From assembly GCA_003499955.1 (NCBI GenBank), contig DNRP01000074.1:1-17292 (forward strand): a stretch of 17,292 nt of DNA, in the 5' to 3' direction. The first letter of the stretch is position 1; every line of letters starts with the position of its first letter. This DNA is from Cyanobacteria bacterium UBA9971. Lineage in GTDB: Bacteria; Cyanobacteriota; Vampirovibrionia; Gastranaerophilales; UBA9971. The translations under genes were made by a program, and so were the position numbers. Shown in pieces: positions 6,371-13,662 of the stretch. A model generated the notes under the pieces. The model was not told the DNA's origin, ran no database searches, and saw nothing but the letters and a program-made list of their open reading frames with translations.

Positions 6371-6892
6371 TTATAACAAAGCGCATGCCGCTTCTAAAAT
6401 TTGTAAACTATACCTATCAGCCACTATCCAACTTAAAATTGTATCCTGAGAAATTTCAAAAGCATTTGATAATCTTTCCAAAACAGATTTAGGCATGGTT
6501 CTTTTGCCTGTGATTATTTGATTTAAACCACTCTGACTGTATTTAATCTCTTTACTTAAAATAGTTCTGGAAATCCCTTTTTCCTGCAAAATCGCGTCAA
6601 TCTTAGTTGTCAGGATTAATTTTTTTTTATACGGAAAAAATTTTTTAGATTGAACAGCAAGTTTTAAAACTTCTTTCGAGTATTTGTCGACAAGAGTCCA
6701 ACTTTCAAATTCTTCTCTTGAAACTTCAAGAAAAGGAAGTATTTTATTAATAATGTTATCGGAAAATTTTGCTTTTCCCGTTGTCATTTGACAAAGTGTT
6801 GCTTCAGTAATGCCTATTAATTGGCTTAATTTGTAGCGAGTTAAGGCCTTACTATTTAATATTTTATCTATCTTATCTTGTAAAAATTTCAT
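6371..6892 (-). CDS. Transcriptional regulator-like protein with duplicated HTH unit
   Basis: A 173-residue protein made of two copies of one unit at an exact 90-residue offset without gaps. KIDKIL (7-12) matches KIDAIL (97-102), LSQLI matches LSKEI, TTGK (37-40) matches ITGK (127-130), and SWTLVDKYS (64-72) matches SWIVADRYS (154-162). Each unit has an XRE/Cro-like helix-turn-helix (LS..I......L.Q..TGK) followed by a conserved W-x3-D-x-Y-S helix. It probably binds DNA as a pseudo-dimer; the target is unknown. AGAGGT lies just before the ATG. It is divergent from the pseudopilin gene, whose -35 region sits 36 bp from its start, so it may regulate that gene and itself. That role is inference. 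Confidence 0.85.
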   Translation of the reverse strand: MKFLQDKIDKILNSKALTRYKLSQLIGITEATLCQMTTGKAKFSDNIINKILPFLEVSREEFESWTLVDKYSKEVLKLAVQSKKFFPYKKKLILTTKIDAILQEKGISRTILSKEIKYSQSGLNQIITGKRTMPKSVLERLSNAFEISQDTILSWIVADRYSLQILEAACALL

Positions 6893-6902
6893 TTTACCTC
6901 TA

Positions 6903-6932
6903 TTTGTATACTTAGATAAATTTGTACTTGAC
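6903..6932. promoter_or_regulatory. Possible operator between HTH gene and pseudopilin gene
   Basis: TTTGTATACTT (from 6903) and TTTGTACTTGAC (from 6921) are related sequences 18 bp apart. The second overlaps the plus-strand -35 of the surface-protein promoter. GTACTTGAC here resembles GTACTTGTC at 3834-3842, which overlaps the amidohydrolase -35. Confidence 0.3.
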
Positions 6933-6956
6933 TTGTGGGTTTTAATCGTTTATATT
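6928..6956 (+). promoter_or_regulatory. Sigma70-type promoter of the pseudopilin-anchored protein
   Basis: TTGACT (6928-6933) and TATATT (6951-6956) are separated by exactly 17 nt. The predicted start is near 6963, leaving an untranslated leader of about 157 nt before the ATG at 7120. Confidence 0.7.
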
Positions 6957-6962
6957 TAAGAT

Positions 6963-7119
6963 GTTGAAAAATAATTTTGATTAAAAAAGAGTATGCAAAG
7001 AATATTGTCCTAATTTGTGGTTAGGATTATTTTAGTATGCGCTTATGAGTCAATAATAGCATACACGTTAAAGGTAAAATTGTGTATTGGGTTAGTAATA
7101 AAATAAAGGCTAAGAGTTT
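6963..7119 (+). other. Structured 5' leader of the pseudopilin-anchored protein
   Basis: It contains a hairpin TCCTAA (7008-7013)/TTAGGA (7021-7026) followed by TTATTTT, a weak terminator. Two copies of GTATGC (6991 and 7035) could pair alternatively with one GCATAC (7059-7064). The pattern allows switching between structures, but I recognise no known riboswitch class. Confidence 0.35.
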
Positions 7120-9297
7120 ATGAAATATAGCTGCAATGGAAAAGGCTTCACGTTAATGGAAATGATGATTTCGATGGTCGTAATAGCTATACTCATGGGG
7201 GCTTCTGTGCCGATGATAACTCAATTTTCCTCTGCTAAAACGGGTGTGGACAAAAATGTAGCTAAATGCATTGTTAATAACTCTGTAAGCAATGGTGATA
7301 CTACAAATTGGTACACTGATGCTACGGGAAATACTTCAGAGCCGACAACAGAACCCTGCAAAGCAGCGGTAACTGATGCTCGATACAACAGAGGTAGGGC
7401 TGTTAATACTGCGTTGTGGTATGCGGGCGTACACGGGACTGCAGCACAAAAACTTATGGCAAAAAAAATTCTTAGAGCAGCCTGTGATTTAGGTGGAGAT
7501 AAAGCCTGCGATTATTTTATAAACACCTGTTGGACAGACGGAAGCACAACAGGCACCCGTTGTGATGATACGGAGGATTTTACGGATATAACTTATTATG
7601 TCCACCAGCATAAAAGTTCCAATCTGAATCTGGGCGCGACATATATCTATAATCAGCTGGAAACTCTAATACCTAAGATGATTCCAAACTTGTTGGCGGA
7701 AGTTATATACTCATGCAGTAATAATCAAGCTCCTGACGATAACCAAAATCTGGGGAATAATCTGGCATGTGAACTTTCAGAGCCTTGGGTGTACATAAAA
7801 GGCTGTAATAACGGTTATGATGACGCTTGTGAAACAGCTTACGACAACGATTACAACAAAAGCTGCTATCAGGTAAAAACCGCATGGGAAGAAGCGCCTA
7901 CCGGAACTTATAAACTTACTTACAATGCTGACGGCGATACAGAAGATGTAGAGTGTACAATGTACAGCCTGCCAAGTGCAGCTATAAGCGGATGCAACGG
8001 AATTACCACAAATCTTTTCGGGAATGCGCCTAATGATGACTGTTCTGTCGGATATACCAAAAATTATAATCAGGACTGTAATCAAGTTGCAACAAACTGG
8101 TATGGAGCGCCGACTGGCTCGGATTATACTCTTACAACAGCCGGTGTTGCTTTATTTGGGGATCTACTTCTTGATCAGACCTGCACAGGCGGCGACCCTA
8201 ACTGCACCGATACGCCCGGTCTTGTATGTCTTGATGGAAGTATTTATGCAGGGTCGGCTAACGGGTACCATCTGTTTACACCGCCGTATAATGAACCGTG
8301 TAATACCACAGCAGGTGCCTGTGTAACGAGTAATTATACATGGAATAGTGGCATTTCTTCTTATCAGACAAGATATGTAGGATTTACTCCGACACCTAGC
8401 ACTACAAATGGTCGATGGAATACTGATATAATCAATGCTTGGAACAGCTACGGTAATGGCACATATCTTACTGCTATAATACCAGATGCGCCTTACAGAG
8501 CAGCTAAGGCTTGTACTGATTTGAATACTGTTGGCTATTTAGGACATAATGATTGGTATTTACCGGGTTCAGCCGAACTATTAGTGTTAAGTACAAATAG
8601 ATTAGCTATCGGAAATCTTTCAACTGGAGTATTTTGGACAAGTAAAGGTGGTACATCAACAGCTACTATAATGAATATTGCAACGGGCGGTACCAATACA
8701 GATACCATGGTAACAGAAGCCTGGAAAGTTAGATGTGTCAGGAACGATGATACCTCATATACACCGCCTACGGTATCGTTAACTCTTGCATCTACGCGAC
8801 CTACTGCGGATTGTTCCGTTACTCCTCCGGTAACCCCGGGTACTCTCTGTACCAACGATGGCACGATTTATGCGGGGATGTACGGTAGTCATTATTATTA
8901 TATTCCCCAGGCTAATCAGGGTACTTATACATTTAATAATGGGGTAGCAACCGGTCTTGACTCGGGAGTGAATTCCACTTCAGATGGGGAAACCAATACT
9001 GCAACTTTAATTGGATTAACAAATTCAGTAAGTCCTTATGCTGCTGCGTGGGCATGTGCAAACTTAAACCCTGCAAGCTATCTTGGATATAATGACTGGT
9101 TTTTGCCTGCAACTAATGAAATGTATAATCTTTTATACGTAAATAGATTAACTATTGGTGGTATTATAAGTGGTGAATACTGGACTTCTACAGACAAAGC
9201 TAGTACTTACGCCTATTTTATGAATGCGTCAAGCGGCTATATTGATGCATACAGTGAATGGCACAGTAAGTATGTCCGCTGCATGAGAAAAGACTAG
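7120..9297 (+). CDS. Pseudopilin-anchored surface protein with two Lcl_C/DUF1566-like domains
   Basis: A 725-residue exported protein. Residues 1-33 are a class III (type IV prepilin) signal: GKG|FTLMEMM with the cleavage glycine at 9 and Glu at mature position 5, then a hydrophobic helix. Residues about 45-360 are Cys- and Tyr-rich, with two related segments of the pattern YNxxCxQVxxxWxxAPTGxYxLT. Two C-terminal domains follow (about 368-544 and 576-725). Each runs from LCxDGxIYAG through AAxAC.DLN, NDWYLP or NDWFLP and a (Y/F)WTS motif to VRC(V/M)R, the pattern of the Lcl_C/DUF1566 family with a C-type-lectin-like fold. It is probably pilus- or membrane-tethered and used in binding or adhesion; no ligand can be inferred. 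It is much longer than ordinary pilins. It has its own promoter, and TspO follows 30 bp downstream, possibly co-transcribed. Confidence 0.85.
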   Translation: MKYSCNGKGFTLMEMMISMVVIAILMGASVPMITQFSSAKTGVDKNVAKCIVNNSVSNGDTTNWYTDATGNTSEPTTEPCKAAVTDARYNRGRAVNTALWYAGVHGTAAQKLMAKKILRAACDLGGDKACDYFINTCWTDGSTTGTRCDDTEDFTDITYYVHQHKSSNLNLGATYIYNQLETLIPKMIPNLLAEVIYSCSNNQAPDDNQNLGNNLACELSEPWVYIKGCNNGYDDACETAYDNDYNKSCYQVKTAWEEAPTGTYKLTYNADGDTEDVECTMYSLPSAAISGCNGITTNLFGNAPNDDCSVGYTKNYNQDCNQVATNWYGAPTGSDYTLTTAGVALFGDLLLDQTCTGGDPNCTDTPGLVCLDGSIYAGSANGYHLFTPPYNEPCNTTAGACVTSNYTWNSGISSYQTRYVGFTPTPSTTNGRWNTDIINAWNSYGNGTYLTAIIPDAPYRAAKACTDLNTVGYLGHNDWYLPGSAELLVLSTNRLAIGNLSTGVFWTSKGGTSTATIMNIATGGTNTDTMVTEAWKVRCVRNDDTSYTPPTVSLTLASTRPTADCSVTPPVTPGTLCTNDGTIYAGMYGSHYYYIPQANQGTYTFNNGVATGLDSGVNSTSDGETNTATLIGLTNSVSPYAAAWACANLNPASYLGYNDWFLPATNEMYNLLYVNRLTIGGIISGEYWTSTDKASTYAYFMNASSGYIDAYSEWHSKYVRCMRKD

Positions 9298-9327
9298 CTT
9301 TTCATATATAAAAAAGGAGTTTAAACT

Positions 9328-9924
9328 ATGAATATAAAAACACTCAGCAAAAAAAATCTTTTAATTTTTGCAGGTTCGATAATGTTGTGTTTAGCAGCAG
9401 GATTAATAAGCAAAATTTTTATATCCTCCGAATCTTTAATCTGGTATGAATATCTTTTTAAACCTGGATTAACTCCGCCTGCTTGGCTTTTCCAGTGGAT
9501 TTGGATGATTTTATATTTGTTGATGGGAATTTCTTTATATCTTGTTTTAAACAGTGAAAATATTAATCAGGAAAATTTTTTAAACAAAATTAAAAAATTA
9601 AAAATAAATCCTGAACCATGTTTAACGCAGGGAAATAAAAAATATGCTTTGATTATCTTTGGACTTCAACTTTTTTTGAGTATTTTATTAATTCCTGTAT
9701 TTTTTGGATTAAAATCTACTTCAGGCGGACTTTTAATATCAATATTCCTCTGGGCAACTATGTATTTGACAATTTATAAATTTTATAAAATAACAATACC
9801 GGCAGCACTTTTAATAATTCCAGCTGTTTTATGGTCGGCTTATCTTGTGGGTTTAAATTTAACTTTTTGTATGTTAAATAACACTCAATGGGTATTTTGG
9901 TCTTTTAAACATAATTTAATTTAA
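9328..9924 (+). CDS. tspO: TspO/MBR family integral membrane protein
   Basis: An integral membrane protein of the TspO/peripheral benzodiazepine receptor family; bacterial members bind tetrapyrroles and are linked to stress or porphyrin handling. It has 198 residues with about five hydrophobic helices. The family signature is seen around residues 38-73: WYEYLFKPGLTPPAW, then FQWIWMILYLLMGISLYLV. The end IPAVLWSAYLVGLNLTFCMLN fits the conserved last helix. It is longer than the usual 150-170 residues because of a polar insert (about 76-107, Asn/Lys-rich) after helix 2. AAAAAGGAG lies about 8 nt before the ATG. The 30-bp gap to the surface-protein gene suggests read-through. No plus-strand terminator is evident immediately after the stop. 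Confidence 0.88.
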   Translation: MNIKTLSKKNLLIFAGSIMLCLAAGLISKIFISSESLIWYEYLFKPGLTPPAWLFQWIWMILYLLMGISLYLVLNSENINQENFLNKIKKLKINPEPCLTQGNKKYALIIFGLQLFLSILLIPVFFGLKSTSGGLLISIFLWATMYLTIYKFYKITIPAALLIIPAVLWSAYLVGLNLTFCMLNNTQWVFWSFKHNLI

Positions 9925-9934
9925 TTATAACCGC

Positions 9935-9959
9935 AAAAAAAATCCTCCGTTAAGGAGGA
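9935..9959 (-). terminator. Intrinsic terminator of the 71-aa gene
   Basis: On the minus strand, a TCCTCC/GGAGGA stem with a 5-nt loop (9943-9959) is followed by eight T residues (the A-run at 9935-9942). It lies 44 nt after the stop of the 71-aa gene. Confidence 0.8.
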
Positions 9960-10002
9960 AAAACATACACAACACACATACCTACAATAAATAATAAACT
10001 TT

Positions 10003-10218
10003 TTACTTATCCCAGAAGCCTTTAAGAGCAACCATAGGTTTTGGGATATTCATTGTCTTTTTCAAGTCTGAATGGACTTTACAAGACATTGCCATCATAT
10101 TTATATTTTTCCACATATCGTCAGGACTAATTTTCACTTCATCAAACTTGTTAGTTTGAGTAGTTGCATATTGTTGCACTAAAGCCCTGTCGATAGGATC
10201 TCTTGCACCTATCGCCAT
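10003..10218 (-). CDS. Small hypothetical protein, 71 aa
   Basis: I do not recognise this protein. It starts MAIGARDPIDRALVQQYA, is polar and probably soluble, and has no signal peptide or membrane segment. Its middle has the Met-rich MWKNINMMAMSCKVHSDL and it ends GFWDK. AAAGGAAA lies about 8 nt before the ATG, and a strong intrinsic terminator follows the stop, so it looks like a self-contained transcription unit. It is antisense to nothing and lies between tspO and mutS. Confidence 0.7.
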   Translation of the reverse strand: MAIGARDPIDRALVQQYATTQTNKFDEVKISPDDMWKNINMMAMSCKVHSDLKKTMNIPKPMVALKGFWDK

Positions 10219-10281
10219 TTTAAATTTCCTTTATTGATTGGGGGTTGCGCTGCTATCTATATATATAAAAACTTATTTAGG

Positions 10282-10302
10282 CGTATATATTCAATATATA
10301 CG
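10282..10302. repeat. Perfect short inverted repeat upstream of the 71-aa gene
   Basis: CGTATATAT (10282-10290) and ATATATACG (10294-10302) with the 3-nt loop TCA. It lies 64 bp before the 71-aa gene start, in the likely promoter region, and could be an operator or a hairpin. It has no T-run on either strand. Confidence 0.6.
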
Positions 10303-10356
10303 AGAAACGTTACAATACTTAATTATTTGAAAAAATGTATAAATATTAAACACAAT

Positions 10357-10382
10357 AAGCGTCTTAATTGACGCTTGTTTTT
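10357..10382 (+). terminator. Intrinsic terminator upstream of mutS
   Basis: AAGCGTC (10357-10363) and GACGCTT (10370-10376) have a 6-nt loop and are followed by GTTTTT. It ends 52 nt before the mutS ATG, so it may close read-through from tspO, end a short RNA, or attenuate mutS. TACAAT at 10311-10316 is a possible -10 for such a short RNA. Confidence 0.65.
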
Positions 10383-10434
10383 ATGTGTGGTTTAGTTTTA
10401 TAAGTAAGAATTTAATCAAATAGGGCAGATAATT

Positions 10435-13143
10435 ATGATGAGCGAAGAGTACTTAAAAAGCTATGAAGTAGACCCTAATGATGCCACTCCAATGGTAAAA
10501 CAGTATCTTGATATAAAAAAAGACAATCAAGGAGTGATTTTGTTTTATCGAATGGGGGATTTTTATGAAATGTTCTTCGAAGACGCTGTTATTGCCGCAA
10601 AAGACCTCGAACTTACTTTGACAGGCAGAGAAGGAGGAAAACTCGGCAGGATTCCCATGGCTGGAGTTCCGCAGAAAGCGGCGGATAATTATATTGCAAG
10701 GCTTCTTGAAAAAGGACATAAAGTTGCAATTTGCGACCAAATGGAAGATGCCTCACAGGCAAAAGGTCTTGTGGAACGAAAAGTCGTAAGAACAATAACA
10801 GCGGGAACAATTATCGAAACCAACCTTCTGGATGCCTCTAAAAACAACTATCTGGCTTCTGTAATCAAACCGCAAAAAGATAGTTTTTATGGTTTAGCGT
10901 ATGTTGATATTTCTACCGGCGAGTTTAAAATCTCAAAACTTACTTATCATAATCTTCTGGCAGAATTGAACAGGATTTCTCCTTCAGAAATAATCGGTAT
11001 TGTCGGAAAAAGACAACTAAAACCTTTCCAGATTGTTCCTGAAGAAACTTTAGATTTACCGGAAGGAATTACTAATAATTATAACTGCACGGTAAGATCT
11101 GCCATAGCTTTTTCCGCGGAAAACGCGCTTGAAAAAGTCAAACAGGTATTTGATGTTAATTCTCTTGAAGGTTTTGGTTTTCCTGAATACACGCAGGGCT
11201 TGATTGCGGCAGGCGCGATTATTGATTATCTTCAAGAAACTCAAAAAACTGACCTGCCAAAGTTAGATGTAATCACCCCGTATAATATGGATGAATTTGT
11301 GTCAATAGATGCCAATACCGCCAGAAACTTGGAGCTTGTCCAGACTGTAAGAGATAATAACTACAAAGGCAGCCTGTTCTGGTCTATAAATAGAACGAAA
11401 ACTAACATGGGCGCAAGGCTTCTGCGAAAGTGGATTCAGCAACCTTTGCAAAATATTTTTGAGATAAAAAAAAGACAGGATGCGGTTGAAGAATTTATTG
11501 AAAACTCTAAAACAAGACTGGATTTGGCTTTTCTTCTCGATAAAGTTTATGATATAGAGCGACTTGCCACAAAAATCAGCAATAATTCCGTAAACGGGCG
11601 TGATTTTATAGCATTACGGGATTCATTAAAGCTATTGCCTGAATTTGGTAAGCTTTTATTTAATATGAAATCTCCTCTATTAAGCTGTTTTTCAAAAATA
11701 AATACAGGCATAGCTGATTTTGTTGAAATAATAGACAAAACAGTAGATGAATTGCCTCCTGTCGGTATTAAAGAAGGCAATTTAATCAAACCCGGCGTAA
11801 ATAAAGAGCTTGATTATTTAAAATCACTTCTCGGCGACGGAAAAGAATGGCTTTCGGATTTTGAAAATAAAGAAAAAGAAAGAACCGGCATCAAATCCTT
11901 AAAAGTCGGTTATAGCAAAAACTTCGGTTTTTTTATCGAAGTTACTCACTCAAATACAAGTCTTGTTCCTGAAAATTACATAAGAAAACAAACACTTTCA
12001 AACGCTGAAAGATATATTACTCCTGAACTTAAGAAGCATGAGAATGAAATTTTAAGTGCGGAATCAAAATCAATTGATATGGAATATCAAATATTCTGTA
12101 ATTTCAGGGATTATTCCAAAGAATTTGTAGAACCCGTCAGAGATTTGGCGAAATCAATAGCTGTTCTTGACGTTTTATCGTCTTTTGCGGAAGTTGCGGC
12201 TGAATTAAACTACGTCAGGCCGGAAATTAACGAATCTTCCGACATTATGATAAAAGATGGGCGACATCCTGTTATTGAGCAGCTTTTGCCGTTAGGCAGT
12301 TATGTTCCGAATGACCTATTTATTAGTTCAATTTGTCATTCGAAATATTCCTGTCATCTTGAGCAAAGCGGGGGGAGATCTGTCGAACACGGATTAAAGT
12401 CTACATTTGTTAACCGGACAGATTCTTCGGCTTCGCCTAAGAATGACAAAAAAGAATTACAGACTAATAACACCGATGTCCCCATGCTTATGATTCTTAC
12501 GGGCCCTAATATGGCGGGAAAATCAACTTTTATGAGGCAAAATGCGCTTATACTGATTCTGGCACAAATTGGAAGCTATGTTCCAGCCTATCACGCGGAA
12601 ATTGGAATCATAGACAAAATATTTACCCGTGTCGGGGCTGTAGACGATCTTTCTACAGGGCAGTCCACTTTTATGGTTGAGATGAATGAAACTTCATACA
12701 TCTTAAATTCAGCAACAGACAGAAGTTTTATTCTGCTTGACGAAATAGGCAGAGGCACAGGAACTTATGACGGAGTTGCAATTGCCTGGAGCGTTGCTGA
12801 GTATATTTCTCAGAATATCAAAGCACGTACTATTTTTGCTACACATTATCATGAGCTAAATATCATGTGCGAAAAATATCCTGAAATCAAGAATTATAGA
12901 ATAACTATTTCAGAAAACGACGGCGAAATCGAATTTATAAGACGTGTTGTACAGGGCGGGGCAAGCAAGAGTTATGGAATCCACGTGGCAAAGATGGCGG
13001 GGCTTCCTGATTCTGTTGTAAATAGGGCTCAATATCTTATGAATCGGATGCAGAAAGATTATTCTGCAAAAATTTCCGCCAAGAAAAAAAGTTCTGACGA
13101 ACCTGACGTTGATACACCTCAGTTATCGTTGTTTGTGGAGTAA
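10435..13143 (+). CDS. mutS: DNA mismatch repair ATPase MutS, with inserted element
   Basis: Recognises mismatches and loops and recruits MutL. 902 residues, complete. The mismatch-binding motif GDFYEMFFEDA has Phe43 and Glu45. GREGGKLGRIPMAGVP and the connector, lever and clamp regions follow. The ATPase domain has Walker A TGPNMAGKST (689-698), the signature loop STGQSTFMVEM, Walker B ILLDEIGRGTGTYDG (Asp769, Glu770) and ATHYHEL. The D-loop reads GTGT where GTST is usual. The C-terminus has QLSLF (896-900), a canonical beta-clamp-binding motif. Residues about 634-671 are an extra segment encoded by a palindromic element, placed between the strand ending NDLFIS and Walker A. The ORF stays open through it, so the product is probably functional with a surface loop. 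Two adjacent ATGs open the frame; AGGG about 10 nt upstream is a weak SD. Confidence 0.97.
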   Translation: MMSEEYLKSYEVDPNDATPMVKQYLDIKKDNQGVILFYRMGDFYEMFFEDAVIAAKDLELTLTGREGGKLGRIPMAGVPQKAADNYIARLLEKGHKVAICDQMEDASQAKGLVERKVVRTITAGTIIETNLLDASKNNYLASVIKPQKDSFYGLAYVDISTGEFKISKLTYHNLLAELNRISPSEIIGIVGKRQLKPFQIVPEETLDLPEGITNNYNCTVRSAIAFSAENALEKVKQVFDVNSLEGFGFPEYTQGLIAAGAIIDYLQETQKTDLPKLDVITPYNMDEFVSIDANTARNLELVQTVRDNNYKGSLFWSINRTKTNMGARLLRKWIQQPLQNIFEIKKRQDAVEEFIENSKTRLDLAFLLDKVYDIERLATKISNNSVNGRDFIALRDSLKLLPEFGKLLFNMKSPLLSCFSKINTGIADFVEIIDKTVDELPPVGIKEGNLIKPGVNKELDYLKSLLGDGKEWLSDFENKEKERTGIKSLKVGYSKNFGFFIEVTHSNTSLVPENYIRKQTLSNAERYITPELKKHENEILSAESKSIDMEYQIFCNFRDYSKEFVEPVRDLAKSIAVLDVLSSFAEVAAELNYVRPEINESSDIMIKDGRHPVIEQLLPLGSYVPNDLFISSICHSKYSCHLEQSGGRSVEHGLKSTFVNRTDSSASPKNDKKELQTNNTDVPMLMILTGPNMAGKSTFMRQNALILILAQIGSYVPAYHAEIGIIDKIFTRVGAVDDLSTGQSTFMVEMNETSYILNSATDRSFILLDEIGRGTGTYDGVAIAWSVAEYISQNIKARTIFATHYHELNIMCEKYPEIKNYRITISENDGEIEFIRRVVQGGASKSYGIHVAKMAGLPDSVVNRAQYLMNRMQKDYSAKISAKKKSSDEPDVDTPQLSLFVE
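12334..12447 (+). repeat. In-frame palindromic element D (inside mutS)
   Basis: The left part has two starts of the TGTCAT type (12334 and 12352), the second continuing CTTGAGCAAAGCG. The right end is GGCTTCGCCTAAGAATGAC. Internal arms ATCTGTC (12378-12384) and GACAGAT (12417-12423) pair. It is translated as CHLEQSGGRSVEH ... TDSSASPKND. The doubled left end suggests a nested or partly duplicated insertion. Confidence 0.85.
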
Positions 13144-13162
13144 TTAAATTTTAGTAACATAT

Positions 13163-13477
13163 TTAAGCAGTTAAATCTATTACTGTTTGATTTTGAGTTA
13201 AAGATCGGTCTACTTTTAATGAGGGCATTGCATTTAATAATAATTCATAATCTTTAACATCTTGTCCTGTTAAAAGACGTAAATCTGTTTTATTTTCCTT
13301 AAAAAGAATTACAGGTCCGTATTTTTTACTATTATAAGTAAATGGAGTACAACACGTATTGTCTCTAACATTCGGGTCTTTAGGATTTACATCTTTTAAA
13401 ATTCTGTGACTTGTATCAAAGGCTTCTTTAGTACTTTTAGTTTTAATCAAATAATTTGATGAAAATGAAATACTCAT
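13163..13477 (-). CDS. Small hypothetical protein, 104 aa
   Basis: I do not recognise this protein. Start chosen at ATG 13477, where AAGGAG lies 7 nt upstream, rather than the in-frame codon 14 residues earlier, which has no SD. The product begins MSISFSSNYLIKTKSTKEAF; it is soluble, with no signal peptide or membrane helix. It contains a CC pair in DNTCCTPFTYNSKKYGPVILFKENKTDLRLLTG and ends with QNQTVIDLTA. It converges with mutS, leaving 19 bp between stops and no visible terminator. A TATAAT (13519-13524) gives a plausible start 34 nt upstream. Confidence 0.7.
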   Translation of the reverse strand: MSISFSSNYLIKTKSTKEAFDTSHRILKDVNPKDPNVRDNTCCTPFTYNSKKYGPVILFKENKTDLRLLTGQDVKDYELLLNAMPSLKVDRSLTQNQTVIDLTA

Positions 13478-13518
13478 GCTTTTTCTCCTTATTTTTAAAA
13501 ATAAATTTAATGTGTACA

Positions 13519-13524
13519 ATTATA
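13519..13524 (-). promoter_or_regulatory. -10 element for the 104-aa gene
   Basis: Minus-strand perfect TATAAT with predicted start near 13511 and a leader of about 34 nt. No good -35 is visible at 16-18 nt. Confidence 0.4.
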
Positions 13525-13612
13525 TAAAACTCGTGATAAAAAAAATTGCGCAAAAAAGCTGAAATTTTTAAGGTTTATAAAGATATGTTTTTATAATTAA
13601 TAAATCAACTTG

Positions 13613-13621
13613 TGGTAAAAT
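13613..13621 (+). promoter_or_regulatory. Candidate extended -10 for waaA
   Basis: TGGTAAAAT matches an extended -10 (TG-n-TAAAAT), about 42 nt upstream of the TTG start. There is no -35 of note. It is the best plus-strand match in this gap. Confidence 0.3.
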
Positions 13622-13662
13622 ACTGACTATAGGTAGAATTAATGAGTTAAATAACATAAAAA

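Noticed and set aside
7703..8864. Minus- and alternative-frame ORFs inside the pseudopilin gene
   Set aside because: The 725-codon frame has the signal peptide and both domain signatures; the others have no recognisable feature.
13478..13519. Longer start of the 104-aa protein
   Set aside because: No SD upstream, and it overlaps the TATAAT; ATG 13477 has AAGGAG at good spacing.
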